Notes: generated by a model from the sequence alone, not told the origin. A DNA stretch of 64,000 nt from Mycolicibacterium fluoranthenivorans (GCF_011758805.1 NZ_JAANOW010000001.1:806001-870000); one strand, 5' to 3'. Numbered from the stretch's first letter, positions 1 to 9,121 are shown. Made by a program: numbers and translations.

Positions 1-30
1 CCCCGACGTGACGGGCGCCACTTCAGGGGG

Positions 31-999
31 CTATCTCACTTCGTTAACCAGGTGGGCCAGGGGTTCGCCGTCACGCAGGCGGCGGCAGTTCTCGACGGCC
101 ATCTCCAGATATCTGCGCATGGTGTCGACCGTGTACCAGGTGACGTGTGGGGTCACCACCACGTTGTCGAGGGTGAGCAGGGCAGCGCCCGCGGGCACCG
201 GTTCCTCGGCGAACACGTCGAGCCCGGCTGCGGCCAGGTGCCCGGATCGCAGCACCTCGACCAGGGCCTCCTCGTCGACGATCGGCCCGCGTGACGTGTT
301 GACCAGGACGGCACCCGGCTTCATCGCCGCCAGCTCGTCGGGGCCGATCAGATGACGGGTGTGTTCGTTGAGCGGCAGATGCAACGAGACGATATCGGCG
401 GCCGCCAGCAGGTCGGGCAGTGCGCGCCAGCCGGGCGTCCCGTCGTCGCGGGTGCTGGTGTGCACCACCTGGCCGCCCATGGCCAGCACGATGCGCTCGA
501 CCTGCTTGGCGATGTTGCCGTAACCGACCAGCCCCACCGTGCAGCCGCCGATATCGCGGACGGTCTCACCCAGACTGGGATCCGACGGCCAGCCGCGGCC
601 CTCTCGAGTGGCCCGGTCCAGCGCCGGCAGCCGGCGCAATGCGGCCAGCATGAGGAGCAGGGTGCCCTCGGCGACCGACGGCGCGTTGGCCCCTGGCATA
701 TTCGCCACCGCGATACCGCGTCGGGTGGCGGTGTCGACGTCGATGGTGTTCACGCCGGCGCCCAGCTTGTGGATCAGCCTGGCGCGCGTAGCCCGTTCCA
801 GGTCGGGGCCCGACAGGGGCCGCAGCACGTGCCAGATCACGTCGGCGCCGGGCAGTTCGCGGTGGAAGGTCTCGTCGTCATCCTCGGCGCACCACCGGAT
901 ATCGAGCCAATCAGATTCCGGTGCAACGAAATCCAGAACCTTCGCGCCTGGGGTGAAATGGGCGAGGACCTTGACTACTTCCACCGCTTCGCGATCCAT
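31..999 (-). CDS. D-2-hydroxyacid dehydrogenase, NAD-binding
   Basis: 322 aa, within the usual size of the D-isomer-specific 2-hydroxyacid dehydrogenase family, which oxidises or reduces 2-hydroxy/2-keto acids with NAD(P)H in the cytoplasm. The Rossmann glycine motif VGYGNIA is at residues 158-164. The catalytic set is visible as Arg237 (in NTSRGPIVDE), Glu265 or Glu266 (DVFAEEP) and His285 (TPHVTW). The open frame extends much further upstream, but homology begins near residue 8. I chose the ATG at 999, which overlaps the end of the upstream hydrolase by 25 bases; a GTG at 984 is an alternative with a 10-base overlap. It is the last gene of a TetR-hydrolase-dehydrogenase operon. The substrate cannot be read from sequence. 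Confidence 0.85.
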   Translation of the reverse strand: MDREAVEVVKVLAHFTPGAKVLDFVAPESDWLDIRWCAEDDDETFHRELPGADVIWHVLRPLSGPDLERATRARLIHKLGAGVNTIDVDTATRRGIAVANMPGANAPSVAEGTLLLMLAALRRLPALDRATREGRGWPSDPSLGETVRDIGGCTVGLVGYGNIAKQVERIVLAMGGQVVHTSTRDDGTPGWRALPDLLAAADIVSLHLPLNEHTRHLIGPDELAAMKPGAVLVNTSRGPIVDEEALVEVLRSGHLAAAGLDVFAEEPVPAGAALLTLDNVVVTPHVTWYTVDTMRRYLEMAVENCRRLRDGEPLAHLVNEVR

Positions 1000-2108
1000 T
1001 TGGCGATGGTATCGGCCTGTTCGCTGCGGGCACCCGGGGTGGTGAAGTAGTGATCGGTGTCGATCGAGCACAGTGTCTTGTCCGTCGAGGCCAGTGCGGC
1101 ATGAATGCGCTGGGCGTCGGACGGGAACACGCCGGTGTCCTGTTCGGCGTTGATGACCAGGGCCGGGCAGTCGATCAGCGCCAGGTGCGGTTCGGCGCGG
1201 GTCTGCGCGTGCCGCAGGCTCCACATACCGAGCCAGTTGCGCAGCGTGCACGCCGCGGCGATCCCGCGTGCGGATCGGTTGGCGTGCACCGGGGTTCCTG
1301 CGTAGCACAGATTGGCCTGGCGCTTGGTCGGCTCCAGTGTCGGGTCGACCATCCTGGGATCGGCCCAGGTGCGCATCACCGTGAACGGGCGGTCGGAATG
1401 TCCGGCCGCCCGGATACGTTCGAGTTCGGCTTCGGCCCAGTCGGTGATGGCCTCGTTGCGGGCGGTCTGCGCCGCACGGTATCGCGCGACGAACTCCTCG
1501 GAATAAGGCGGACCGTTCCTCGCCTCGAACACGTCGAGCGCGGGATCGGTGGCCACCGGGTCGTTCTCGTCGACCACCGCGGCATCCATCCACGCGGTCA
1601 GCACGTCCGGGCGCCCGGGATGTGCGGCGCTGGCGACGTAGCCGTCGGCGGGGGGCAGGTCGGCCAGGCCCGCGGCGGGGCGCATCCCGTCGAGTGCCGG
1701 CCGGACATGGTGGTGCAGCGCTTGTGCCTGATAGGCCGACATCAGTGATCCGCCACCGGAATTGCCCAGCAGGATCACCGTTTCGATACCTTGCACCTCG
1801 CGCAGCCAGCGCACGCCGACTCCGATGTCGACCAGGGCGTGGTCGAGCAGGAAGCTGCTCTCGAAACCCCGGAACCGGGTGTTCCAGCCCAGGAAGCCGA
1901 TACCCCGGGTGGCCATGTAGTCGGCCAGATAGTGCTCGGAGAAGTCGATCTGATAGTGCGTGGCGATCATCGCGATCTTGGGTTTGCGCCCGATGCCGCG
2001 ATGGTAGAGGCCCTGACAGGGATGACCGCCGGCGCCGGCCCGGATGGCGGTAGGTGAGTCCAGTCCGACGAATTCGCGGGTGACCCCGGCAGCAGCGCTC
2101 TTGCTCAT
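975..2108 (-). CDS. alpha/beta hydrolase
   Basis: 377 aa serine hydrolase of the alpha/beta fold. The nucleophile elbow is GNSGGG with Ser117. A likely acid is in NAEQDTGVFP and the catalytic His is in DTDHYFTT near the C terminus. No signal peptide is seen, so it is probably cytoplasmic. The start ATG overlaps the stop of the upstream TetR gene (ATGA), and its own end overlaps the dehydrogenase, so the three genes are one translationally coupled operon. The local set (hydrolase, hydroxyacid dehydrogenase, divergent VOC dioxygenase) suggests catabolism of an ester or ring-cleavage product, but this is inference. Confidence 0.8.
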   Translation of the reverse strand: MSKSAAAGVTREFVGLDSPTAIRAGAGGHPCQGLYHRGIGRKPKIAMIATHYQIDFSEHYLADYMATRGIGFLGWNTRFRGFESSFLLDHALVDIGVGVRWLREVQGIETVILLGNSGGGSLMSAYQAQALHHHVRPALDGMRPAAGLADLPPADGYVASAAHPGRPDVLTAWMDAAVVDENDPVATDPALDVFEARNGPPYSEEFVARYRAAQTARNEAITDWAEAELERIRAAGHSDRPFTVMRTWADPRMVDPTLEPTKRQANLCYAGTPVHANRSARGIAAACTLRNWLGMWSLRHAQTRAEPHLALIDCPALVINAEQDTGVFPSDAQRIHAALASTDKTLCSIDTDHYFTTPGARSEQADTIAKWIAKRWK

Positions 2109-2728
2109 GGTGCGACGTTCTCCTTGTGGTAGATCGTCCGGTAGAAGATGTTGGCCAGCGTGGTGATGCAGGCGGCGTCGTCCGCAGTGGCCGCGCCGTC
2201 ACCCGAGAGTTGGGTGTAGCAGAACTGGTTGAGCATCGACACCAGAGCCACCGCCACCAGTTTCGGGTCGTCACCTGCGCAGAAACCCTGGCGCTGAGCG
2301 TCTTCGACCATGGCGGTGATCAGGGCGATGGGCAGTGCGCAGATATCCGCCCAGTACTGCGCGAAGTCGTCGTTGATCATGGCCAGCTGCGAGACGCTGA
2401 TGATCTCGGCGAGCCGGTGCCGATAGGTGTTCCAGTGCGCGGCGGCCGCGGCATGCGCGCGTTCGGCGTTGCTCAGACCGGGCTCGGTGGCCGCGCGCAC
2501 CCGGTGCCGGGCCTCATCGCGGAACCGCAGGGCCCAGTCCCGGACCATCGCCTCCTTGGAGTCGTAATAGTTGTAGAACGACGCCGTGGAGCGGCCCGCT
2601 TCGGCGGCGATATCGGCGACCGTGGTGGCCAAGATTCCTTTGCGCGCCACCACATTCCGTGCGGCCGCGTCCATCGCCGCCTCGGTCTGGCGGCCCCGGA
2701 CCGTCGGAAGCTGCACGCGCGCGGTCAC
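2105..2728 (-). CDS. TetR family transcriptional regulator
   Basis: 207 aa with the N-terminal TetR helix-turn-helix around residues 30-70, including TTVADIAAEAGRSTASFYNY, followed by a helical ligand-binding domain. GTG start at 2728. It is the first gene of the minus-strand operon with the hydrolase and dehydrogenase and is divergent from the VOC protein at 2818. The intervening 89 bases contain a strong inverted repeat (2762-2791) that is the likely operator. TetR proteins usually repress themselves and the divergent gene; the inducer is unknown. Confidence 0.88.
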   Translation of the reverse strand: MTARVQLPTVRGRQTEAAMDAAARNVVARKGILATTVADIAAEAGRSTASFYNYYDSKEAMVRDWALRFRDEARHRVRAATEPGLSNAERAHAAAAAHWNTYRHRLAEIISVSQLAMINDDFAQYWADICALPIALITAMVEDAQRQGFCAGDDPKLVAVALVSMLNQFCYTQLSGDGAATADDAACITTLANIFYRTIYHKENVAP

Positions 2729-2761
2729 GATGTTCCCCCTCGTCCGGGTCGTGCATTGATC

Positions 2762-2791
2762 GAATCTGAATCTGATGTTAGGTTCAGATTC
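2762..2791. promoter_or_regulatory. inverted repeat, probable TetR operator
   Basis: GAATCTGAA at 2762-2770 and its exact reverse complement TTCAGATTC at 2783-2791, separated by 12 bases. The left arm is followed directly by a second AATCTGA (2769-2775), giving a nested closer pair with 2784-2790. It sits in the divergent region between the TetR gene and the VOC gene, so both promoters could be controlled. The assignment to this TetR is inferred from position. Confidence 0.6.
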
Positions 2792-2817
2792 GGATCTGCG
2801 CCAGAGGGGACGTCATC

Positions 2818-3393
2818 ATGATCAGGCCGGACAATCCCAACACCGAGTTCGCGCTCGGCGGCATCAACCACGTCGCGCTGGTGTGCTCGGATATGCAGCG
2901 CACCGTCGACTTCTACTCCGGTGTGCTCGGCATGCCGTTGATCAAGGCGATCGATCTGCCGGGCGGTATGGGGCAGCACTTCTTCTTCGATGCCGGCAAC
3001 GGCGACTGCGTGGCGTTCTTCTGGTTCACCGATGCGCCGGACGGTGTTCCGGGCATCTCGGCGCCGATCGCACTGCCGGGTCTCGGCGAGATCACCAGCG
3101 CCGTGTCCACCATGAACCACCTGGCCTTCCATGTGCCGCCGGAGAAGTTCGACGGGTACCGCGAGAAGCTGAAGGCGAAGGGTATCCGCGTGGGTCCCGT
3201 GCTCAATCACGACGAGAGTGAATGGCAGGCCTCGCCGAAGGTGCATCCCGGCGTCTACGTGCGGTCCTTCTATTTTCAGGATCCCGACGGCATCACACTC
3301 GAATTCGCCTGCTGGATAAAGGAGTTCAATCCGGACGAGGCAAAGGTGGCGCCCCGGACGGCGGCCGACCGCCGTCCGCGCGCCGCGGTCTGA
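2818..3393 (+). CDS. VOC family (glyoxalase/extradiol dioxygenase-like) protein
   Basis: 191 aa vicinal-oxygen-chelate protein. Metal-ligand candidates are His18 (GGINHVAL), His101 (STMNHLAFH) and Glu162 (DGITLEFAC), the His/His/Glu arrangement expected for this fold. The N-terminal repeat contains the typical RTVDFYSGVLGM segment. The family includes glyoxalases, ring-cleavage dioxygenases and resistance proteins, so the reaction is undetermined. It is divergent from the TetR operon and shares its operator region. The last 15 residues are Arg/Ala-rich and probably disordered. A strong hairpin follows the stop. Confidence 0.82.
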   Translation: MIRPDNPNTEFALGGINHVALVCSDMQRTVDFYSGVLGMPLIKAIDLPGGMGQHFFFDAGNGDCVAFFWFTDAPDGVPGISAPIALPGLGEITSAVSTMNHLAFHVPPEKFDGYREKLKAKGIRVGPVLNHDESEWQASPKVHPGVYVRSFYFQDPDGITLEFACWIKEFNPDEAKVAPRTAADRRPRAAV

Positions 3394-3399
3394 CAAAGC

Positions 3400-3443
3400 G
3401 AAGCCCCTCCCGCCCTCGTGTGCCGCGAGGGGGAAGGGGCTTC
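3400..3443. terminator. bidirectional hairpin terminator
   Basis: GAAGCCCCT (3400-3408) pairs with AGGGGCTTC (3435-3443), and the inner bases (CCC..CCTCG with CGAGGGGG) extend the stem. It lies between the convergent VOC gene and the small secreted protein gene. A short T-rich stretch (CGGGCTTTTCGG) follows on the plus strand. It fits a shared intrinsic-type terminator. Confidence 0.7.
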
Positions 3444-3454
3444 GGGCTTTTCGG

Positions 3455-3682
3455 TTACCGGTCCTGAAGGGCGGCGATCTTGGCGGGGCCGTGGTGCCCG
3501 TGCCAGCCGGGCTGCATCGTCGGGGCCGGGTGGGCGTGGGTGTCGGGGCTGTAGGAGTAGCCCGGGCCGGTCGGGGCGGTGCTGGTGGCCGCGGCGGCGG
3601 TGCCGGCCAGGCCGAGGGCTCCGGCGCCGATGAGGGCGGCGGTGCAGACTCCGAGGGCTGCGGCCTTCAGGTTCTTGATCAT
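3455..3682 (-). CDS. small secreted protein, His/Pro-rich
   Basis: 75 aa from the ATG at 3682. An AAGGG ribosome binding site (minus strand, 3692-3696) is 9 bases upstream of this ATG but directly abuts the alternative ATG at 3691, which decides the start. A Sec signal peptide is clear: Lys near the N terminus, a hydrophobic Ala/Gly/Leu core, and likely cleavage after TAAAA. The mature part is about 45 residues, rich in Pro, His, Tyr and Gly (HAHPAP, WHGHHG). Function is unknown; the His clusters could bind metal, but that is only a suggestion. It is convergent with the VOC gene across a terminator. Confidence 0.7.
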   Translation of the reverse strand: MIKNLKAAALGVCTAALIGAGALGLAGTAAAATSTAPTGPGYSYSPDTHAHPAPTMQPGWHGHHGPAKIAALQDR

Positions 3683-3817
3683 GTTCGTCATCCCTTGTGT
3701 GAGTGGCTTTCTGCGTTGAGATAAGAATGCCGGGAATCACACGTCAGATCTGTCGGGTGACCGGTGGATACACCGGGTGAAGCTGGTGTCCCCCGATCGG
3801 GGGAGTCGGCGGCTCGC

Positions 3818-4426
3818 TCAGTACAGCCGGGGGTCGACGAAACCGTCGAGCAAGGTGGTCAGCTGGTCGATGAGTTCCTCCTGGCCGAACGCGATCGACC
3901 CGGTGAGCCACGCGTTGATGGCCTGACTGACCCCGCCGACCACGAAATGCGCCACGGCAGTGATCCGGGGCGTCTCGTCGCGCTGCAGTGCCATTTGCAG
4001 GTGTTGACCGGCCAGGGCCGCGAACACCCCGCCCAGTTCCGTCCGTTTGCGCATCAGCACGGCGTTGGACAGTCGGGGGTCGAACAACAGCCGGCCCATC
4101 CGGGTGTCCTCGCTGACGGTGCGCACCAGGTTGGTGATGCCGGCCCGGTTCTGCTCGGCGAACGGGACCGAGGCCACGGCGGCCTGGGTGGTGGCGGCGA
4201 TCACGGCGACCACCGAGTCGAACACCGCCGCGACGAACTCGTCCTTGTCGGCGAACGCCTCATAGAAGTGGCGGGTGGCCACGCCCGACTGGCGGCAGAT
4301 GGCGCGGACCGTGAGCTCCTCGGTGCCGCCACCGAGCAGTTCCAACCCGGCGTCGATGAATCTGCGGCGCCGGTCGGCCATCCGCTGCGGAGCCTCGACG
4401 CCGCGATACGGCCTGACCTGCGTCAC
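3818..4426 (-). CDS. TetR family transcriptional regulator
   Basis: 202 aa from the GTG at 4426; the frame remains open to an ATG at 4462, but the HTH homology begins soon after the GTG. The DNA-binding domain covers roughly residues 12-60 (LTVRAICRQSGVATRHFYEA). It is divergent from the DUF2236 gene at 4505. The gap has GACACCTGTC (4438-4447), whose ends GACA/TGTC are palindromic and could be part of its operator. Target and ligand are unknown; repression of the divergent oxygenase is the simplest guess. Confidence 0.83.
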   Translation of the reverse strand: MTQVRPYRGVEAPQRMADRRRRFIDAGLELLGGGTEELTVRAICRQSGVATRHFYEAFADKDEFVAAVFDSVVAVIAATTQAAVASVPFAEQNRAGITNLVRTVSEDTRMGRLLFDPRLSNAVLMRKRTELGGVFAALAGQHLQMALQRDETPRITAVAHFVVGGVSQAINAWLTGSIAFGQEELIDQLTTLLDGFVDPRLY

Positions 4427-4504
4427 CCTGCCATCTTGACACCTGTCCAATCGGAAAGGCAAGATCAGGAAACATTCGTTCTCACTTTTGTGACAGGGGT
4501 ATCA

Positions 4505-5383
4505 ATGACGATCGCCGAACGTCCCATCAACGAGACCGCACCGAGTTCGACGCGCGCATCGAAGTGGGGTGCCGGCTTCGATGACGGGTTGATGGGGGTG
4601 GCCCTGCTCGCCGGTCCTGCCAACGTGATCATGCAGCTGGCGCGGCCCGGAGTGGGCTACGGCGTGATGGAGAGCCGGGTCGAGAGTGGCCGGATCGACC
4701 GGCATCCGATCAAGCGCGCGCGTACCACTTTCACCTATCTCGCCGTCGCGGGACGCGGCACGGACGAGCAGAAGGCGGCGTTCCGGCGCGCGGTGAACCG
4801 GGCGCACGCCCAGGTGTACTCGACCGAGGAGAGCCCGGTGCAGTACAACGCCTTCGACAAGAACTTGCAGCTCTGGGTGGCGGCCTGCCTGTACAAGGGC
4901 GCGGTGGACGTACACCGGCTGTTCGTCGGGGAGATGGACGAGCAGATGGCCGAACAGCACTACCGCGAGGGCAGCACGCTCGGAACGACCCTGCAGGTGT
5001 CCCCGGAGATGTGGCCGGCCGACCGCGCCGCGTTCGACAAGTACTGGGAGGAATCGCTGGAGCAGGTGCACATCGACGACGCGGTGCGCGAGTACCTGTA
5101 TCCGATCGCGGTGTCCCGTGTGCACGGGGTGCGACTGCCGGGTCCGCTGCAGCGGTACGCGGAGTACTGGGCCGGGCTCATCACCACCGGCTTCCTGCCA
5201 CAGCGCTTCCGGGACGAGATGCGCCTGCCCTGGGATCAGCAGCGGCAGCGCCGGTTCGACCGGTTGATGAAGGTGATCCGGACGGTCAACAACGCGGCGC
5301 CCGGTTTCGTCCGGCGGTTCCCGTTCAACGTCCTGCTGAAGGATCTGGACTGGCGCATCCGTACCGGCCGCCCGCTGATCTGA
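4505..5383 (+). CDS. DUF2236 / MpaB-type oxygenase family protein
   Basis: 292 aa, typical size of the DUF2236 (latex-clearing protein/MpaB-like) family, which is abundant in mycobacteria and includes haem-binding oxygenases. Family features seen are an N-terminal region with repeated Gly/Pro near the start, KRARTTFTYLAVAGRG around residue 75, RAHAQVYS, and the aromatic segment LQLWVAACLYKGAVDVH. The open frame continues far upstream, but the ATG at 4505 fits homology and the divergent TetR promoter region. The substrate is unknown. It is probably regulated by the adjacent TetR. Confidence 0.8.
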   Translation: MTIAERPINETAPSSTRASKWGAGFDDGLMGVALLAGPANVIMQLARPGVGYGVMESRVESGRIDRHPIKRARTTFTYLAVAGRGTDEQKAAFRRAVNRAHAQVYSTEESPVQYNAFDKNLQLWVAACLYKGAVDVHRLFVGEMDEQMAEQHYREGSTLGTTLQVSPEMWPADRAAFDKYWEESLEQVHIDDAVREYLYPIAVSRVHGVRLPGPLQRYAEYWAGLITTGFLPQRFRDEMRLPWDQQRQRRFDRLMKVIRTVNNAAPGFVRRFPFNVLLKDLDWRIRTGRPLI

Positions 5384-5602
5384 GGAACATCGCCCTCACA
5401 CGCATTTGCTGTGCTACGCCAGAAGGCCGGTCGGCTGGTTGTCGTTTTCGCCGTCGAATCGCCGCTGCCAGCGAAGTCATCCAGTTCTGCATGAATCATG
5501 CGCAGACGACCGTTACTCGGAGTGATTCGCCCAGCTGGGGCGGCGAGCCCCCGCTCCGGTGACTGGCGTCACTGACGCAGCCGTCCCCGAACGTCTCGAC
5601 AG
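5384..5602. other. intergenic region without recognisable gene
   Basis: The 307 bases between the DUF2236 gene and eccA3 hold no convincing coding sequence. The distal part (5384-5602) shows nothing I can name. The proximal part carries two IdeR-like boxes listed separately. Confidence 0.5.
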
Positions 5603-5621
5603 TTAGTTAATGCAATGCTAA
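5603..5621 (+). promoter_or_regulatory. upstream IdeR-like iron box (weaker)
   Basis: TTAGTTAATGCAATGCTAA matches the mycobacterial IdeR consensus TTAGGTTAGGCTAACCTAA at 13 of 19 positions by my count, with good outer arms (TTAG...CTAA). It lies 30 bases upstream of the better box, start to start. IdeR represses ESX-3 genes when iron is sufficient in M. tuberculosis and M. smegmatis. This second copy could raise affinity or co-operativity. Confidence 0.5.
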
Positions 5622-5632
5622 CTTCAGCCGAG

Positions 5633-5651
5633 TTAGCATAGGCAAACTTAA
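5633..5651 (+). promoter_or_regulatory. IdeR iron box for ESX-3
   Basis: TTAGCATAGGCAAACTTAA matches the IdeR consensus at 15 of 19 positions, including TTAG, TAGGC and TTAA. It lies 40 bases upstream of the eccA3 ATG, where it would overlap the core promoter or transcript start. Iron repression of ESX-3 by IdeR is established in mycobacteria and fits the role of ESX-3 in mycobactin-mediated iron uptake. Confidence 0.75.
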
Positions 5652-5690
5652 GGAGACGGCAGGCGGCTTTGCGCCCCTGCGCGAAGGCAT

Positions 5691-7559
5691 ATGGATACGG
5701 TCAGTGGCACGCTCACGCCGAGCGCAGCAAGAGCGCGCGTCGACGGCGACGTCGCAAGCAGGTTCGCAACCTGTTGTCGCGCGCTGGGGTTGTCGGTCAA
5801 CGACAGGCAGCGTCCGGCCGACCTCGCGGCCGCGCGATCGGGCTTCGCCGAGCTGACTCGGATCGCCCGGGACCAGTGCGACGGCTGGGTCGGTCTGGCC
5901 GCTGCCGGAGCGGGTACCGGACCGGACGCTCCGCGCGTCATCGAGACCATCTGGCGGACCGCGGCCACCCTGGGTGTCCTTCAGCGCGATATCGCCCTGG
6001 AGCCCGGCGCACTCGGTTTCGTCTACGACACCGGGCTGTATCTCCAGTTCCGGGCTGCCGACCGCGACGATATCGAGCTGGCCTACGCGGCCTCCCTTGC
6101 CGACCGGGGCGAGTTCGCCGCCGCCGACCAACTGGCCGCGGCGCTGGCCGAACGCCGGCCACACTGGCTGCAGGCGCGGTGGGTCCGGGTGGCGATCTTT
6201 CACCGGGCCCGGCGCTGGTCCGATGTGGTGCGGCTGCTCACCCCGGTGGTCAACGCCCCGAACCTCGAGGACCACTACGCGCACGCCGCCCGCGTGACCC
6301 TGGGCATCGCGCTGGCCAACCTGGGCATGTTCGCGCCGGCCATCTCGCACCTGGAGAACCCCGACGGCCCCGTCGCGGTGGCTGCCGTCGACGGCGGGCT
6401 GGTCAAAGGCCTGTCGCTACGGGCCCAAGGTGAAGCGGACGAAGCTGCCGATGTGCTGGCCGCGCTGTACGCCGCCAACCCCGAGCATGCGGGAACCGAA
6501 GAGGCGCTGCTGGATTCGTCGTTCGGCCTGGCGACCACCACCGCGGCGCGCATCGACGCCCGCACCGATCCGTGGGACCCGGACACCGAACCCGGGGAAG
6601 GCGATTTCGTCGATCCGGGTGCCAAGGAACGCAAGGCGCACCTGCTCACCGAGGCCGAAGCCGAGCTGGCCGAGTTCATCGGCCTCGACGAGGTCAAATA
6701 CCAGGTGGCCAGGCTGAAGAGCTCGGTGGCCATGTCGATCCGGCGTCAGGAACGCGGACTGGCCGTTGCACAGCGCACCAATCATCTGGTGTTCGCCGGT
6801 CCGCCCGGTACCGGCAAGACCACGATCGCCCGCGTGGTCGCCAAGATCTATTGCGGCCTAGGTCTTTTGAAGAAGGAGACGGTGCGCGAAGTGCACCGCG
6901 CCGACCTCATCGGTCAACACATCGGGGAGACCGAGGCCAAGACCAACGCGATCATCGACAGCGCCCTGGACGGGGTGTTGTTCCTGGACGAGGCCTATGC
7001 GCTGGTGTCCACCGGCGCCAAGAACGACTTCGGCTTGGTGGCCATCGACACGCTGCTGGCGCGCATGGAGAACGACCGCGACCGGCTGGTCGTGATCGTC
7101 GCCGGCTACCGCGCCGATCTGGACCGGTTCCTGGACACCAACGAGGGTCTGCGCTCGCGTTTCACGCGCAGCATCGACTTCCCGTCCTACAGCGCACCGG
7201 AACTGGTCGAGATGGCCGTCCGGATGGCCGAGAAGCGCGACAGTGTCTTCGAGTCCGCCGCCCATGACGAGATGGAGGCGCTCTTCGCCCGACTGGCAGC
7301 GAGCAGCACCCCGGATGCCGAGGGTGTGGCGCGCCGCAGCCTGGATATCGCCGGTAACGGCCGTTTCGTGCGAAACCTTGTCGAGCGTTCCGAAGAGGAA
7401 CGCGAATACCGATTGGACCATATGCCGCGAACGGGCGGCCCGGCCGCCGATTCCGACGACTTCACCGACGAAGAGCTGATGACGATCACCGCCGACGACG
7501 TCAACCGCTCGGCCGGCCCGCTGCTGCGTGGCCTGGGACTGACGGTGCCCGAACAATGA
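5691..7559 (+). CDS. eccA3: ESX-3 type VII secretion AAA ATPase EccA3
   Basis: 622 aa, close to EccA3 of M. tuberculosis (about 630). The N-terminal half (1-280) is a TPR-like helical domain. The C-terminal CbxX/CfqX-type AAA domain has Walker A GPPGTGKT at 370-377 and Walker B LFLDEA with Asp433. EccA is a cytosolic ATPase thought to act on PE/PPE and Esx substrates. The ATG at 5691 has a GAAGG just upstream; two iron boxes precede it. It is the first gene of the ESX-3 operon and its stop overlaps the eccB3 start (ATGA). Strongly recognisable. Confidence 0.96.
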   Translation: MDTVSGTLTPSAARARVDGDVASRFATCCRALGLSVNDRQRPADLAAARSGFAELTRIARDQCDGWVGLAAAGAGTGPDAPRVIETIWRTAATLGVLQRDIALEPGALGFVYDTGLYLQFRAADRDDIELAYAASLADRGEFAAADQLAAALAERRPHWLQARWVRVAIFHRARRWSDVVRLLTPVVNAPNLEDHYAHAARVTLGIALANLGMFAPAISHLENPDGPVAVAAVDGGLVKGLSLRAQGEADEAADVLAALYAANPEHAGTEEALLDSSFGLATTTAARIDARTDPWDPDTEPGEGDFVDPGAKERKAHLLTEAEAELAEFIGLDEVKYQVARLKSSVAMSIRRQERGLAVAQRTNHLVFAGPPGTGKTTIARVVAKIYCGLGLLKKETVREVHRADLIGQHIGETEAKTNAIIDSALDGVLFLDEAYALVSTGAKNDFGLVAIDTLLARMENDRDRLVVIVAGYRADLDRFLDTNEGLRSRFTRSIDFPSYSAPELVEMAVRMAEKRDSVFESAAHDEMEALFARLAASSTPDAEGVARRSLDIAGNGRFVRNLVERSEEEREYRLDHMPRTGGPAADSDDFTDEELMTITADDVNRSAGPLLRGLGLTVPEQ

Positions 7560-9121
7560 CCGACAAGAACGATGACGGTCGCCGCGAATTCGCCTCGCGC
7601 ACACCGGTGAACGAGAACCCCGACCGGGTCGCCCACCGGCGTGGATTCGTCACCCGGCATCAGGTGTCGGGTTGGCGGTTCATGATGCGCCGGATCGCCT
7701 CCGGCGTCGCGCTGCACGACACCAGGATGCTGGTGGATCCGCTGCGTAGTCAGAGCCGCGCGGTACTCGTCGGTGCGCTCGTGGTGGTCACCGGCCTGGC
7801 CGGCTGTTTCGTGTTCTCGCTGATCCGTCCCGGCGGAGACGCCGGCAGCTCCACCATCCTCGCCGACCGCGACACCTCCGCGCTGTACGTACGCATCGGC
7901 GACGTGGTGCACCCCGCGCTGAACCTCACCTCGGCCCGGTTGATCGCCGGTCAGCCCGATAACCCGACCCCGGTCAAGAGCGCCGAGATCGACCGCTTCG
8001 CCCGCGGCAACCTCATCGGCATCCCGGGAGCGCCGGAACGTATGGTGCAGAACACGTCCCGGCACGGGGAATGGACCGTGTGTGACGCAATCGCCGGCCC
8101 CGCACCGGGAGTCACCGTGCTGGCCGGCGCACCCGACCAGACGGGTGAGCGCGCCACGGCGTTGCCCTCCGACCACGTCGTGCTGGTGCAGAACGTCGGC
8201 GGTGTCCATGCCGGCACGTGGCTGCTGTGGAACGGCAGGCGCAGCCCGATTGACCTGAGCAGCCGGGCCGTCACCGATGCACTCGGTCTGGGTACCGACA
8301 TCCCCGCACCCCGGGTGATCGCACCCGGTCTGTTCAACGCCATCCCGGAATCGGCACCCCTGGTGGCGCCGGCGCTGCCCGGCGCCGGAACCCCGCCCCG
8401 TTTCCCGCTGCCGGTGCAGGCACCGATCGGTGCCGTGCTCGCGGCATACCAGGCGAACAACGACATCCGCTACTACGCGGTGCAAGCCGATGGCCTGCAA
8501 CAGATTTCGCCGGTGCTGGCAGCGATGCTGCGCAACACCAACTCCTACGGCCTGCAACAGCCCCCGCGACTGGGCGCCGATGAGGTGTCGCGGCTGCCGG
8601 TGGCCACCGGTATCGACACGACCGCCTATCCTTCTGATGAGGTCACCCTGGTCGACACCGCCGCCGATCCGGTGACATGCGCGTCCTGGTCCAAGCCGGC
8701 CGATGCCACCGAGAGCTCACTGACGCTGCTGGCCGGCGCCGCCCTGCCGCTGCCGAGCGGACTGCGCACGGTGGACCTGGTCGGTGGTGGGAACGGATCC
8801 ACCGCCAACCGGGTTGCCCTGCCCCCGGGTAAGGGGTACTTCGTCCAGTCGGTGGGTTCGGACGCCGGCGCGCCGCAAGCCGGTTCATCCTTCTGGATCG
8901 GTGATACCGGGGTGCGCTACGGGATCGACACCACCGGTGACGCCAAAGCTGTTGCCGCGCTGAGCCTGACCCCGCCACCCGTGGCGATCCCGTGGTCGGT
9001 GCTCACCCAGTTCGCCGCCGGACCGACGCTGTCGCGCGCGGACGCCCTGATCGCCCACGATGCGCTGCCCGCCGACCCGAAACCTGCCGCGGTGAACACC
9101 GCCCGCGAGGGAGACAACTGA
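7556..9121 (+). CDS. eccB3: ESX-3 core complex protein EccB3
   Basis: 521 aa. An N-terminal cytosolic helix of about 65 residues and one transmembrane segment at about 70-90 are followed by a large periplasmic domain of repeat type containing several cysteines. EccB is one of the four conserved components (EccB-EccC-EccD-EccE) of the inner-membrane ESX pore. The start overlaps eccA3, and its TGA shares one base with the eccC3 ATG, so translation is coupled throughout. Confidence 0.95.
   Translation: MTDKNDDGRREFASRTPVNENPDRVAHRRGFVTRHQVSGWRFMMRRIASGVALHDTRMLVDPLRSQSRAVLVGALVVVTGLAGCFVFSLIRPGGDAGSSTILADRDTSALYVRIGDVVHPALNLTSARLIAGQPDNPTPVKSAEIDRFARGNLIGIPGAPERMVQNTSRHGEWTVCDAIAGPAPGVTVLAGAPDQTGERATALPSDHVVLVQNVGGVHAGTWLLWNGRRSPIDLSSRAVTDALGLGTDIPAPRVIAPGLFNAIPESAPLVAPALPGAGTPPRFPLPVQAPIGAVLAAYQANNDIRYYAVQADGLQQISPVLAAMLRNTNSYGLQQPPRLGADEVSRLPVATGIDTTAYPSDEVTLVDTAADPVTCASWSKPADATESSLTLLAGAALPLPSGLRTVDLVGGGNGSTANRVALPPGKGYFVQSVGSDAGAPQAGSSFWIGDTGVRYGIDTTGDAKAVAALSLTPPPVAIPWSVLTQFAAGPTLSRADALIAHDALPADPKPAAVNTAREGDN

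Noticed and set aside
352..1050. Plus-strand open frame of 232 codons opposite the dehydrogenase
   Set aside because: GC-rich antisense shadow of a well-recognised minus-strand gene; no homology or RBS.
3764..4504. N-terminal extension of the DUF2236 frame (from 3764)
   Set aside because: Covers the divergent TetR gene and lacks family homology; ATG 4505 fits better.
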